Shown in pieces: positions 1-12,799 of a stretch of DNA of 64,000 nt (its first letter is position 1; every line of letters starts with the position of its first letter). The notes below the pieces were generated by a model. The model searched no databases, was not told the origin of the DNA, and was given only the letters and a program-made list of their open reading frames with translations. Where the stretch lies: positions 1 to 64,000 of the forward strand of contig OZ004596.1 in the NCBI GenBank assembly GCA_963924555.1, read 5' to 3'. This DNA comes from Crambe crambe (Eukaryota; Porifera; Demospongiae; Poecilosclerida; Crambeidae). A program made the translations under genes and the position numbers.

Positions 1-3000
1 CTAGCCCTAGCCCTAGCCCTAGCCCTAGCCCTAGCCCTAGCCCTAGCCCTAGCCCTAGCCCTAGCCCTAGCCCTAGCCCTAGCCCTAGCCCTAGCCCTAG
101 CCCTAGCCCTAGCCCTAGCCCTAGCCCTAGCCCTAGCCCTAGCCCTAGCCCTAGCCCTAGCCCTAGCCCTAGCCCTAGCCCTAGCCCTAGCCCTAGCCCT
201 AGCCCTAGCCCTAGCCCTAGCCCTAGCCCTAGCCCTAGCCCTAGCCCTAGCCCTAGCCCTAGCCCTAGCCCTAGCCCTAGCCCTAGCCCTAGCCCTAGCC
301 CTAGCCCTAGCCCTAGCCCTAGCCCTAGCCCTAGCCCTAGCCCTAGCCCTAGCCCTAGCCCTAGCCCTAGCCCTAGCCCTAGCCCTAGCCCTAGCCCTAG
401 CCCTAGCCCTAGCCCTAGCCCTAGCCCTAGCCCTAGCCCTAGCCCTAGCCCTAGCCCTAGCCCTAGCCCTAGCCCTAGCCCTAGCCCTAGCCCTAGCCCT
501 AGCCCTAGCCCTAGCCCTAGCCCTAGCCCTAGCCCTAGCCCTAGCCCTAGCCCTAGCCCTAGCCCTAGCCCTAGCCCTAGCCCTAGCCCTAGCCCTAGCC
601 CTAGCCCTAGCCCTAGCCCTAGCCCTAGCCCTAGCCCTAGCCCTAGCCCTAGCCCTAGCCCTAGCCCTAGCCCTAGCCCTAGCCCTAGCCCTAGCCCTAG
701 CCCTAGCCCTAGCCCTAGCCCTAGCCCTAGCCCTAGCCCTAGCCCTAGCCCTAGCCCTAGCCCTAGCCCTAGCCCTAGCCCTAGCCCTAGCCCTAGCCCT
801 AGCCCTAGCCCTAGCCCTAGCCCTAGCCCTAGCCCTAGCCCTAGCCCTAGCCCTAGCCCTAGCCCTAGCCCTAGCCCTAGCCCTAGCCCTAGCCCTAGCC
901 CTAGCCCTAGCCCTAGCCCTAGCCCTAGCCCTAGCCCTAGCCCTAGCCCTAGCCCTAGCCCTAGCCCTAGCCCTAGCCCTAGCCCTAGCCCTAGCCCTAG
1001 CCCTAGCCCTAGCCCTAGCCCTAGCCCTAGCCCTAGCCCTAGCCCTAGCCCTAGCCCTAGCCCTAGCCCTAGCCCTAGCCCTAGCCCTAGCCCTAGCCCT
1101 AGCCCTAGCCCTAGCCCTAGCCCTAGCCCTAGCCCTAGCCCTAGCCCTAGCCCTAGCCCTAGCCCTAGCCCTAGCCCTAGCCCTAGCCCTAGCCCTAGCC
1201 CTAGCCCTAGCCCTAGCCCTAGCCCTAGCCCTAGCCCTAGCCCTAGCCCTAGCCCTAGCCCTAGCCCTAGCCCTAGCCCTAGCCCTAGCCCTAGCCCTAG
1301 CCCTAGCCCTAGCCCTAGCCCTAGCCCTAGCCCTAGCCCTAGCCCTAGCCCTAGCCCTAGCCCTAGCCCTAGCCCTAGCCCTAGCCCTAGCCCTAGCCCT
1401 AGCCCTAGCCCTAGCCCTAGCCCTAGCCCTAGCCCTAGCCCTAGCCCTAGCCCTAGCCCTAGCCCTAGCCCTAGCCCTAGCCCTAGCCCTAGCCCTAGCC
1501 CTAGCCCTAGCCCTAGCCCTAGCCCTAGCCCTAGCCCTAGCCCTAGCCCTAGCCCTAGCCCTAGCCCTAGCCCTAGCCCTAGCCCTAGCCCTAGCCCTAG
1601 CCCTAGCCCTAGCCCTAGCCCTAGCCCTAGCCCTAGCCCTAGCCCTAGCCCTAGCCCTAGCCCTAGCCCTAGCCCTAGCCCTAGCCCTAGCCCTAGCCCT
1701 AGCCCTAGCCCTAGCCCTAGCCCTAGCCCTAGCCCTAGCCCTAGCCCTAGCCCTAGCCCTAGCCCTAGCCCTAGCCCTAGCCCTAGCCCTAGCCCTAGCC
1801 CTAGCCCTAGCCCTAGCCCTAGCCCTAGCCCTAGCCCTAGCCCTAGCCCTAGCCCTAGCCCTAGCCCTAGCCCTAGCCCTAGCCCTAGCCCTAGCCCTAG
1901 CCCTAGCCCTAGCCCTAGCCCTAGCCCTAGCCCTAGCCCTAGCCCTAGCCCTAGCCCTAGCCCTAGCCCTAGCCCTAGCCCTAGCCCTAGCCCTAGCCCT
2001 AGCCCTAGCCCTAGCCCTAGCCCTAGCCCTAGCCCTAGCCCTAGCCCTAGCCCTAGCCCTAGCCCTAGCCCTAGCCCTAGCCCTAGCCCTAGCCCTAGCC
2101 CTAGCCCTAGCCCTAGCCCTAGCCCTAGCCCTAGCCCTAGCCCTAGCCCTAGCCCTAGCCCTAGCCCTAGCCCTAGCCCTAGCCCTAGCCCTAGCCCTAG
2201 CCCTAGCCCTAGCCCTAGCCCTAGCCCTAGCCCTAGCCCTAGCCCTAGCCCTAGCCCTAGCCCTAGCCCTAGCCCTAGCCCTAGCCCTAGCCCTAGCCCT
2301 AGCCCTAGCCCTAGCCCTAGCCCTAGCCCTAGCCCTAGCCCTAGCCCTAGCCCTAGCCCTAGCCCTAGCCCTAGCCCTAGCCCTAGCCCTAGCCCTAGCC
2401 CTAGCCCTAGCCCTAGCCCTAGCCCTAGCCCTAGCCCTAGCCCTAGCCCTAGCCCTAGCCCTAGCCCTAGCCCTAGCCCTAGCCCTAGCCCTAGCCCTAG
2501 CCCTAGCCCTAGCCCTAGCCCTAGCCCTAGCCCTAGCCCTAGCCCTAGCCCTAGCCCTAGCCCTAGCCCTAGCCCTAGCCCTAGCCCTAGCCCTAGCCCT
2601 AGCCCTAGCCCTAGCCCTAGCCCTAGCCCTAGCCCTAGCCCTAGCCCTAGCCCTAGCCCTAGCCCTAGCCCTAGCCCTAGCCCTAGCCCTAGCCCTAGCC
2701 CTAGCCCTAGCCCTAGCCCTAGCCCTAGCCCTAGCCCTAGCCCTAGCCCTAGCCCTAGCCCTAGCCCTAGCCCTAGCCCTAGCCCTAGCCCTAGCCCTAG
2801 CCCTAGCCCTAGCCCTAGCCCTAGCCCTAGCCCTAGCCCTAGCCCTAGCCCTAGCCCTAGCCCTAGCCCTAGCCCTAGCCCTAGCCCTAGCCCTAGCCCT
2901 AGCCCTAGCCCTAGCCCTAGCCCTAGCCCTAGCCCTAGCCCTAGCCCTAGCCCTAGCCCTAGCCCTAGCCCTAGCCCTAGCCCTAGCCCTAGCCCTAGCC

Positions 3001-5202
3001 CTAGCCCTAGCCCTAGCCCTAGCCCTAGCCCTAGCCCTAGCCCTAGCCCTAGCCCTAGCCCTAGCCCTAGCCCTAGCCCTAGCCCTAGCCCTAGCCCTAG
3101 CCCTAGCCCTAGCCCTAGCCCTAGCCCTAGCCCTAGCCCTAGCCCTAGCCCTAGCCCTAGCCCTAGCCCTAGCCCTAGCCCTAGCCCTAGCCCTAGCCCT
3201 AGCCCTAGCCCTAGCCCTAGCCCTAGCCCTAGCCCTAGCCCTAGCCCTAGCCCTAGCCCTAGCCCTAGCCCTAGCCCTAGCCCTAGCCCTAGCCCTAGCC
3301 CTAGCCCTAGCCCTAGCCCTAGCCCTAGCCCTAGCCCTAGCCCTAGCCCTAGCCCTAGCCCTAGCCCTAGCCCTAGCCCTAGCCCTAGCCCTAGCCCTAG
3401 CCCTAGCCCTAGCCCTAGCCCTAGCCCTAGCCCTAGCCCTAGCCCTAGCCCTAGCCCTAGCCCTAGCCCTAGCCCTAGCCCTAGCCCTAGCCCTAGCCCT
3501 AGCCCTAGCCCTAGCCCTAGCCCTAGCCCTAGCCCTAGCCCTAGCCCTAGCCCTAGCCCTAGCCCTAGCCCTAGCCCTAGCCCTAGCCCTAGCCCTAGCC
3601 CTAGCCCTAGCCCTAGCCCTAGCCCTAGCCCTAGCCCTAGCCCTAGCCCTAGCCCTAGCCCTAGCCCTAGCCCTAGCCCTAGCCCTAGCCCTAGCCCTAG
3701 CCCTAGCCCTAGCCCTAGCCCTAGCCCTAGCCCTAGCCCTAGCCCTAGCCCTAGCCCTAGCCCTAGCCCTAGCCCTAGCCCTAGCCCTAGCCCTAGCCCT
3801 AGCCCTAGCCCTAGCCCTAGCCCTAGCCCTAGCCCTAGCCCTAGCCCTAGCCCTAGCCCTAGCCCTAGCCCTAGCCCTAGCCCTAGCCCTAGCCCTAGCC
3901 CTAGCCCTAGCCCTAGCCCTAGCCCTAGCCCTAGCCCTAGCCCTAGCCCTAGCCCTAGCCCTAGCCCTAGCCCTAGCCCTAGCCCTAGCCCTAGCCCTAG
4001 CCCTAGCCCTAGCCCTAGCCCTAGCCCTAGCCCTAGCCCTAGCCCTAGCCCTAGCCCTAGCCCTAGCCCTAGCCCTAGCCCTAGCCCTAGCCCTAGCCCT
4101 AGCCCTAGCCCTAGCCCTAGCCCTAGCCCTAGCCCTAGCCCTAGCCCTAGCCCTAGCCCTAGCCCTAGCCCTAGCCCTAGCCCTAGCCCTAGCCCTAGCC
4201 CTAGCCCTAGCCCTAGCCCTAGCCCTAGCCCTAGCCCTAGCCCTAGCCCTAGCCCTAGCCCTAGCCCTAGCCCTAGCCCTAGCCCTAGCCCTAGCCCTAG
4301 CCCTAGCCCTAGCCCTAGCCCTAGCCCTAGCCCTAGCCCTAGCCCTAGCCCTAGCCCTAGCCCTAGCCCTAGCCCTAGCCCTAGCCCTAGCCCTAGCCCT
4401 AGCCCTAGCCCTAGCCCTAGCCCTAGCCCTAGCCCTAGCCCTAGCCCTAGCCCTAGCCCTAGCCCTAGCCCTAGCCCTAGCCCTAGCCCTAGCCCTAGCC
4501 CTAGCCCTAGCCCTAGCCCTAGCCCTAGCCCTAGCCCTAGCCCTAGCCCTAGCCCTAGCCCTAGCCCTAGCCCTAGCCCTAGCCCTAGCCCTAGCCCTAG
4601 CCCTAGCCCTAGCCCTAGCCCTAGCCCTAGCCCTAGCCCTAGCCCTAGCCCTAGCCCTAGCCCTAGCCCTAGCCCTAGCCCTAGCCCTAGCCCTAGCCCT
4701 AGCCCTAGCCCTAGCCCTAGCCCTAGCCCTAGCCCTAGCCCTAGCCCTAGCCCTAGCCCTAGCCCTAGCCCTAGCCCTAGCCCTAGCCCTAGCCCTAGCC
4801 CTAGCCCTAGCCCTAGCCCTAGCCCTAGCCCTAGCCCTAGCCCTAGCCCTAGCCCTAGCCCTAGCCCTAGCCCTAGCCCTAGCCCTAGCCCTAGCCCTAG
4901 CCCTAGCCCTAGCCCTAGCCCTAGCCCTAGCCCTAGCCCTAGCCCTAGCCCTAGCCCTAGCCCTAGCCCTAGCCCTAGCCCTAGCCCTAGCCCTAGCCCT
5001 AGCCCTAGCCCTAGCCCTAGCCCTAGCCCTAGCCCTAGCCCTAGCCCTAGCCCTAGCCCTAGCCCTAGCCCTAGCCCTAGCCCTAGCCCTAGCCCTAGCC
5101 CTAGCCCTAGCCCTAGCCCTAGCCCTAGCCCTAGCCCTAGCCCTAGCCCTAGCCCCTAGCCCTAGCCCTAGCCCCTAGCCCTAGCCCTAGCCCTAGCCCT
5201 AG
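1..5202. repeat. Telomere, (CCCTAG)n / (CTAGGG)n
   Basis: About 867 uninterrupted copies of a six-base unit, CCCTAG on the plus strand. The C-rich strand lies at the 5' end of the plus strand, which is the orientation expected at a true left chromosome end, so the G-rich CTAGGG strand runs 3' towards the terminus. I see no deviation until two CCCC runs (5153-5156 and 5172-5175) just before the proximal edge. Most animals, including vertebrates, carry TTAGGG; here one T is replaced by C in every copy. The array stops abruptly at the 20-bp subtelomeric repeat. Confidence 0.97.
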
Positions 5203-5300
5203 ATATGGTGGGCATCAATTAGATATGGTGGGCATCAATTAGATATGGTGGGCATCAATTAGATATGGTGGGCATCAATTAGATATGGTGGGCATCAATT
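5201..5300. repeat. 20-bp tandem repeat at the telomere junction, 5 copies
   Basis: Five identical copies of agatatggtgggcatcaatt adjoin the telomere directly. The first bases, ag, are shared with the last telomere unit. Two degenerate copies recur at about 6282-6312, exactly where the second copy of the larger subtelomeric unit begins, so the motif marks the start of that unit. Confidence 0.95.
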
Positions 5301-7020
5301 GGAGAAATATGCGTAGTTGGTAATTGACATGCGCAATTGTCTTAAATATGTGTGTTAAGAAAATTTTGACAAAATGTGGGTGAATATTTCGAAAGTTAAT
5401 AGTAAAGAGAATCTTCTAGATAGTTGAACATTGTCAATATGGACAAAATATGCATATAAGCAGAAAGCTTACACAGAGAGCAATTTTATGATATCTAAAT
5501 TATATGTATATACTTGATATTTCAAAAGTTATGATAGCCAGAAGTAACAATCAGTTATGAACTTTGAAGAAACATTATCATATTTTTTAATTATCGGAAT
5601 TAATAAAATAAGCATATGAACAGAAAGCATACATAAAGAGCAATGCTATGGTATATTTGAAAAGTTAATAGTGAAAGATTGTTCTGGATAGTTGAACTTT
5701 GTCGACATATTAACAAAAAACTTACACAGAGAACAATGCTATGATATCAAAATTATATGTATACACTTGATACTTCAAAAGTTATGATAGCCAGAATTCA
5801 CCATCAGTTATGAGTTGGTTAGAAATTTGACGACCCTTTACTATGTATTTTAAAAATTGTCGGAATGGACAAAGTAAGTACATGAACAGAAAGTTTACAT
5901 AAAGAGCAATGCTATGCTATCGAAATTATCTGTATACGCTTGATATTTCAAAAGTTATGATAGTATGAATTCGTCGTCAGTTACTTTGAAGACCTATTAT
6001 GATATATTTTCGAAATTATAGGTATGGCAAAATTAAGCATATTGATAGATAGCTTAAACAGAGGGCAATGCTGTTATATAAAAATTTTTTGTATTTCTTT
6101 ATATTTCAAATGTTTTGATCGAGTGAAAGTATTACATTATAGGTGGGTATCGATATCCACAAATTAAACGTGTGATCAAGTACACACAGAGAGGATATCG
6201 GAATTATCTGTATAAATGTATAATAAAAACATAACGAGCAAAAGGAAAATTTCTTTTAAAGTTAGTAGAAATGGCATTAATGGTGGGCGTCAATTAGATA
6301 TGGTGGGCATTATTGGAGAAATATGCGTCGTTGATAATTGACATGCGCAATTGTCTTAAATATGTGTGTTAAGAAAAGTTTAATAAAATGTGGGTGAATA
6401 TTTGAAAAGTTAATAGTGAAAGATTGTTCTGGATAGTTGAACTTTGTCGACATATTAGCAAAAGCTTACACAGAGAACAATGCTATGATATCAAAATTAT
6501 ATGTATACACTTGATATTTCAAAAGTTATGATAGCCAGAAGTAACCATCAGTTATGAGTAGGTTAGAAATTTGACGACCCTTTACCATGTATTTAAAAAT
6601 TGTCGGAATGGACAAAGTAAGTATATGAACAGAAAGTTTACATAAAGAGCAATGCTATGCTATCGAAATTATCTGTATACGCTTGATATTTCAAAAGTTA
6701 TGATAGTATGAATTCGTCGTCAGTTACTTTGAAGACCTATTATGATATATTTTCGAAATTATAGGTATGGCCAAACTAAGCATATTGATAGATAGCTTAA
6801 ACAGAAGGCAATGCTGTTATATAAAAATCTTTTGTATTTTCTTTATATTTCAAAAGTTTTGATCAAGTGAAATTATTGCATTATAGATGGGTATCGATAT
6901 CCACAAATTAAATGTGTGATCAAGTACATACAGAGAGGATATCGGAATTATCTGTATAAATTTATAATAAAAACATTACGAGCAAAAGGAAAATTTCTTT
7001 TAAAGTTAGTAGAAATGGCA
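5301..7020. repeat. Subtelomeric repeat, two tandem units of 0.7-1 kb
   Basis: The unit at 5301-6280 is repeated at 6314-7020. Both begin with ggagaaatatgcg and end with a block containing cgagcaaaaggaaaatttc followed by agtagaaatggca. The second unit is shorter through internal deletion. Inside each are degenerate sub-repeats built around cttgatatttcaaaagttat. No coding potential is seen. A degenerate third copy lies at about 10,965-11,445. Confidence 0.85.
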
Positions 7021-7706
7021 TGACTGGCTCTGTTTGAGGTATGAAATTAATCGCTTATAACCGGTTACAGGAGTTACGACCAATGCAGACTGGGGCAGAG
7101 TGCCGTCCTTGCTAGCCTTGGCTCCAGGAACTCCGACAATGCAGTGAAGTATCTTTTTCCACCCATGTAACCATTCAATCGTGAGGCAAGTTTCCAATGT
7201 TTTTGTATTTTATGATGTAGCTAGGAACTCCAACAATACAGGCCTTGTTATATAGGAATGGTGTATCACGAGGCAAGTGTCTATTAACCGTCCAATTGTG
7301 AGGCAAGTTTCCAATCGCAAGTTTCCAATGTAGCCACACCACTTTAGCGGGTGTCTCCAAACTATTTTTGGAAAACATGACGTCGTTGTGACGTTATGTT
7401 CTGGCCCCTCCTTCCCCCACCTCGTAACGTCACATAGTCATTAGGCTGTTGGCATAGACTACAACCATATTATAGTGTGACGTGTACAAGAAAAACTGAT
7501 TTGTGCTATTAGCTTTTCAAACAGACGGGGCAAATGAAATCTGGGTCTGTATGCCGAAAGGGATATTTTTCTGGGAGACACCTAATGTGTGTCCAGTCGA
7601 TAAAATATTGAATACGTTCCACCCACTTGTCTCCTTCTTCGTCTTCTTCTCCAAAACCACAAACTATACACACTTCTTTATCAGTCAAAGTAGCTAGGTT
7701 TGCCAA
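7021..7706. other. Subtelomeric spacer without a supported gene
   Basis: Only short open frames on both strands, with no domain, codon signal or splice structure that I can support. The motif gaggcaagtttccaat occurs twice near 7180 and 7300, pointing to local duplication. Confidence 0.5.
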
Positions 7707-7959
7707 CAGCTGTTGCAGATGTGGGTTCACCAGTTACTGCAGCTATTGTGGATCCACCAGTTGAAGTAGGTTCACCAATAGACGCAGCAGATGTGAGTCC
7801 ACCAGTTGTCGTGGCTGTCGTGGACCCACCGGTTGCTGTAGCTAATGTGGACCCACCAGTTGCTATAGCTGATGCGGCTGCTGAAGTTAATATGGACCCA
7901 TTGGTTGCTGTAGCTAACGTAGTTGTTATAGCTGATGTGGATACACAGGTTGCTGTGTA
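7707..7959. repeat. Degenerate 30-bp minisatellite, open on both strands
   Basis: Units of about 30 bp around gtggacccaccagttgctgt are repeated eight or nine times with substitutions. Because the period is a multiple of three, both strands give long open frames: plus reads as Val-Asp-Pro-Pro-Val-Ala repeats, minus as Thr/Ser/Ala-rich repeats. I treat these as by-products of the repeat rather than genes, since neither strand offers a start context, flanking exons or a recognisable domain. Confidence 0.75.
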
Positions 7960-8034
7960 GGAACTCCAGCCATCTGATATTAATTTAAAATACAATGGTT
8001 GCCTGTATTCACCCCTTTAATACAGGCAAGCCTG

Positions 8035-8490
8035 CAGTAACCTCCTGTAACCTGCAGTAACCTCCTGTAACTTCTGTAACCTGCAGTAACCTATGATAAC
8101 CTACTGTAACCTCCTGCAACCTCTGTAACTTCCTGTAACCTGCAGTAACCTACTGTAACCTGCAGTAACCTCTGGTAACCTACTGTAACCTGCAGTAACC
8201 TCTGGTAACCTCTTGTAACCTGCAGTAGCCTCCTGTAACATGCAGTAACCTCTGGTAACCTCCTGTAGCCTGCAGTAACCTCTAGTAACCTGCAGTAACC
8301 TACTGTAATCTGCAGTAACCTCCTGTAACCTGCAGTAACCTCTGGTAACCTACTGTATCCTGCAGTAACCTCTGGTAACCTATTGTAACCTGCAGTAACC
8401 TCTGGTAACCTGCAGTAACCTCCTGTAACTACAGTAACCTCTGGTAACCTAGTAACCTCCGATGACCTCCTGCAACCTCCTGTAACCTTC
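8035..8490. repeat. Minisatellite, 10-11 bp core gtaacctcct / gtaacctgca
   Basis: About 40 alternating copies of two 10-11 bp variants, most often read as cctgcagtaacctcctgtaa. The 133-codon minus-strand frame through it is a low-complexity repeat product, not a gene. Confidence 0.85.
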
Positions 8491-8503
8491 ATTCAGGGCT
8501 GCC

Positions 8504-11500
8504 TAGGAAGATAGAAGCACCTGGAGAGCAGCCTCGAGTGGAGAAAACCTCCAAACTGTAGTTTTATATCCAGTTTGGTCTAAATAGAGGCTTGTTTCCA
8601 TTTTTGATGGTCCAACCGTATGGTAGCTATAGCTGATAACTGATGTTTCCATTTCTGATGGTCCTACTATACCGTAGGTACCGAATGGCAGTCTAAATGG
8701 TATTTCCATGGCTGAGGCTATAGCCAGTTTGTTAATGGCTATAGCTAGATTGTTAAATGGTTATATCCAAATTAATGTCATGCCACGTAGCTTATGTTTC
8801 CATTTTTGATTGTCCGACCCTAGGTACATTGGTTTGTTAATGGATTATTCGCAATGGTTATAGCCTTTTTGTTGAATGGCAGTCTGAATTGTTATGGCTG
8901 ATGTTTCCATTTCTGATTTCCAACTGTAGGTTCGTGGTTATAGCATATAGCTAGTTTGTTAATCTGTGGCAGTCTAACTACCTGTAACTGTTGTGTTTCC
9001 ATAGCCATTCCAACTGTAGGTACACCAGTCTTAGCAAAAATCACCCTATAATTAATTTTTGTTGTGTCTCGATCGTCGACTCAATCTTCTAGCTGGATAT
9101 GAATCTTCTAACAGATGGCTCTATTATAGTTCTACCACAGCTTCCTATCCGAATATCTATTGTGCAGACCCTCGACTCCCACTGTTTTGGTCCAATTTGA
9201 ATGCAGTAGGCCTACCTCGAAATCGGATTTGGAGATCATAGCCCTGCTACAGCTTTCCTATATCGTCATCTGTGTAGTTATTTTGTTGTTAATTTGTATT
9301 TGTTATTATCATTATTTTATGACTTTATCTGTATAGTTAGCTACTTCAGAACAATTGTCACTGTTAAGCTGTTTTCGTAGCCCTATTGTTCTTAGCCACT
9401 AGCCACTCCCAGCTCGTTGGTTAGTTATGGAGCATCGACTGGCCACCGAGACCCAGGGAGATGGAGATCAGCCTCGAGAAAGCCTCTTCTTGAAGATGGA
9501 AGCACCATGATATAAATCCTCTTTCGCCCTCTCATGGCTATAGCCAGTTTGTTAATGGCAGTCTAAATAGCTATAGCTGATGTTTCCATTTCTGACCTAG
9601 GTGAGTTACATTGGCTATAGCCAGTTTGTTGAAATGTCATAACCAGTTTGTTAAAGTTATGCAGAAGGTGGACACGAGGTTGGAAATAGAATTTTTAACT
9701 ATAACTACACACGCAATCTTACCTTCGTAGCTGATTTGAGTTGATCACACACTTCAGTAGATGATGATAGCAAACCCAACTCTTCTGATACGTAATCAGC
9801 CTTGCTGATTAGCCATCAGCAGAAATTGGGTGCATTGCATGTTGAACCTTGTCCATTCACACAATTCAATTTCTTGTCCATTCGTGACAGTTTCCCACCC
9901 CATTTTGGTCGGTTATACAGTTTATCAATCCATGGCAGTCAAAATAGCTGTAGCTGTTTCCATAGCCATTCCAACTGTAGGTACACTGATGTTTCCAGTC
10001 TTAGCAAAAACCGCATTTTCGTTGTGTGTACATTCCTTCTCCTATCACACTGGCCCTTATTCAATAGTCGACTCAATTTTCTAGCTGGATGTGAATCTTC
10101 TAACTGGATGGCTCTACCGTAGTTCTACAGCTTCCCTATCCGAATATCGATTGTGCAGACCCTCGACTCTCACTGTTTCGGTCCAATTTACATCTTGTCT
10201 TTGAATGCAGTATGTGAGCTACCTCGTGATTTGGAAAATCTATCTGAAGACCATAACCCTGTTTCCCATATCTAGCTATATCAATCATCATCTGTGTAGT
10301 TGTTAACTTGTGATCATTCATCGTTTATTCATCTATGTACAACTAATGATCAGTAAGTGTTTTAGTTAGACAATTGTCACTGTGGCAGGCTGGAGCTGTT
10401 TTTATTCTTAGCCACTTGGTCTGGAGCCATCGATTCGGCCAGGGAGATGGAAGCGCCAGGAGATCAGCCTCGAATCAAACCACCGAGGAGGAAGAACCGT
10501 GAGATAAGCCTCATGTCAAGCTAAATCCTTTTTCCAACCGTAAGTTCATGGCTATAGCCAGTTAGTTAAATGCCAGTCTAAATAGCTATAGCCATTTCTG
10601 AAGTAGTAAGTTACATTGGCTATTGCCAGTTTGTTGAAATGTCGTAACCAGTTTGTTAAAGTTACGCAGAAGGTAGACGCGAGGTTGGAAATGGAATCTT
10701 TAGCTATAGCTACACTTACTTTCATAGCTGATTCGAGTTGATCTACACACTTCAGTAGATGATTATAGCAAACCCAACTCTTCTGATACGTAATCAGCCA
10801 TGCTGATTAGCCATCAGCAGAAATCGGGTGCATTGCATGTTGAACATTGTCGGTTCACACTTGACATTTTTTGAATTAAATTTCTTGTCCATTCGCAGTC
10901 TAAATAGCTGTAGCTGTTGTGTTTCCATAGCCGTTCCAACTGTAGTTAGCAAAAACCACCTTATAATTAAGATTTATGATAGTGGCAATTCATCAGTTAT
11001 AGATAGGTTGGACCCATTACCATATATTTTGAAAATTGTCGGTATGGACAAAGTAAGCATACGACCAGAAAGCTTACACAAAGACCAATGCTATGATATT
11101 GATATTATCTGTATACACTTGATATTTCAAAAGTTATGATAGTATGAATTCATCATCTATATGTAAGTTGGAATATTTTCAAAATTATCATTATGGCCAA
11201 AGTAAGCATACACAAGTGGCAATGCTATTATATAGAAATCTTTTGCATTCTCTTTATATTTCAAAAGTTTTGATCGAAAAAATATATTGTGTTATAGGTG
11301 GATGTCATATATTTTTAAAAATTATCGATATCCACAAATTGAACATATGATCAGAAAGTACATACAGGGAACAATGTATTGATATAAAAATTATCTGTGT
11401 AGACGTAATAACAAGGACGTTATGAGCGAAAAGAGAATTTCTAGTACAAATATCCCTTTTATCGTCTAGTCGAGCCCCACAAGTGCCATGAGATTATCCC

Positions 11501-11794
11501 TACCTGAGTGAAACTTTAAATTTGGGAAGATGGAAGCGCCTGGAGAGCAGCCTCGAGTGGAGAAAACCTCTTCACGACCCCAACTGTAGGTTATATCGTG
11601 GCTTATTTCGTCCAACAGTAGCTATGGTAGCTATAGCTGATATCTTTCCATAGCCAATATTTTACATTTCTGATGGTCCTATCGTGCTGTAAGTACCAAA
11701 TGGCAGTCTAAATGGGCTGATGTTTCCTTTTTTGATGGTCCAAGCGCAGGCACATTGGCTATAGAATTGCTATAGCTAGATTGCCATTTTAATT
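8504..11794. repeat. Subtelomeric repeat array with roughly 1-kb higher-order units
   Basis: A block beginning with gaagatggaagcacctggag / cagcctcgagtgg recurs at about 8504, 9460, 10,443 and 11,525. Between these marks, phrases such as ctatagccagtttgttaatg, gatgtttccatttctgat and cagtagatgatgatagcaaa reappear in the same order, most closely between 9535-10,100 and 10,545-10,930. The units are diverged and partly rearranged. A degenerate copy of the 5.3-7.0 kb unit is inserted at about 10,965-11,445. Short ORFs here repeat from unit to unit and are not genes. Confidence 0.75.
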
Positions 11795-11936
11795 GGCATC
11801 CATGGTTATTCATGGTTATGCTGCTGCTGGTTATTATGGTTATTCATGGTTATCCATGGTTATTCATGGTTGGTTATCAATGATTATCCTTGGTTATTGA
11901 AGGTTATTCGTGGTTATGCATGTTTTGGTTATTTAT
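11795..11936. repeat. Minisatellite of tggttatt / catggttat units
   Basis: About twelve imperfect copies of an 8-12 bp motif (ggttattcat, ggttatccat, ggttattatg). No coding signal. Confidence 0.8.
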
Positions 11937-11939
11937 AGT

Positions 11940-12795
11940 TTAAACTACAAGAGATCTTTAAATACAAGATGAAATTAGGAGGGATTGTGTTCTTATGTAA
12001 ACTATAGGTTTAGAGGAAAGTATGTATCGATTGGTGTTAAATCTCGAGCCGAGGAGATTGATTTCAGTCCAATGGACTGATCGAAACATTCAAACTGCAA
12101 CAGATCCTTTCATACATGAGGGAATTTGTGGTCTCATGTAAACTTGGGTGAGAGAAAAGGTATGTATTAATTAAGGAGCCAAGGGGTTAAAGCTGCGGCT
12201 GAGGAGATTGATTTCAGTGCAATGGATTCATTGAAACGTTTAAACTGCAAGAGATCCTTCCATACAAGAGGGAATTTGAAGGGATTGTGTTCTTATGTAA
12301 ACTAGGTTGTATATATCAATTTAGGAACCATGGGGTTAAAGGGAGATTGATTTTAGTGTAATGGATTCATCGAAACATTTAAACTGTAAGAGATCCTTTC
12401 ATACAAGAGGGAATTTTGGAGGGATTGTGTTAATATGTAAACTAGGTTGAAAAATTTAGGAGCCAAGGGGTTAAATATGCTTCACAGGAGATTGTTTTCG
12501 ATTCATCGAGATGTTTAAACTACAAGATACGAGAGGGGATTACGTTCTTATGTACACTAGGTCGAGAGAAAGGTATGTATCTATTTTGGAGCCAGGGGGT
12601 TAAAGCTGCTGCTGAGGAGATTGATTTTAGTGCAATGGATAGATCTAAACTTTCAAACTTCAAGAGATCCTTTGGAGAGATTGTGTTTTTATGTACACTA
12701 GGGTGAGAGAAAGGTATGTATCAATTAAGGAACCGAGGGGTTAAAGCTGCAGCCAAAGAGATTGATGGATTGATCGAAATGTTCAAACTACTTTC
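11940..12795. repeat. 130-150 bp satellite, six tandem copies
   Basis: The landmark taaactgcaagagatcc occurs at about 11,941, 12,090, 12,240, 12,379, 12,517 and 12,654, with a final truncated start near 12,784. Each unit continues through ggattgtgttcttatgtaaa and aggggttaaagctgc. Units shorten gradually from about 150 to 130 bp, and divergence is moderate. Confidence 0.85.
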
Positions 12796-12799
12796 GGGG

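Noticed and set aside
7681-7995. 104-codon minus and 86-codon plus frames over the 30-bp minisatellite
   Set aside because: Both strands are open because the period is a multiple of three; no start context, exon neighbours or domain.
8035-8490. Possible CRISPR-like array because of regular repeats
   Set aside because: Repeats are directly adjacent without unique spacers, and the genome is eukaryotic.
8091-8492. 133-codon minus-strand frame
   Set aside because: Produced by the 10-11 bp minisatellite; low-complexity Leu/Thr/Val/Tyr repeats only.
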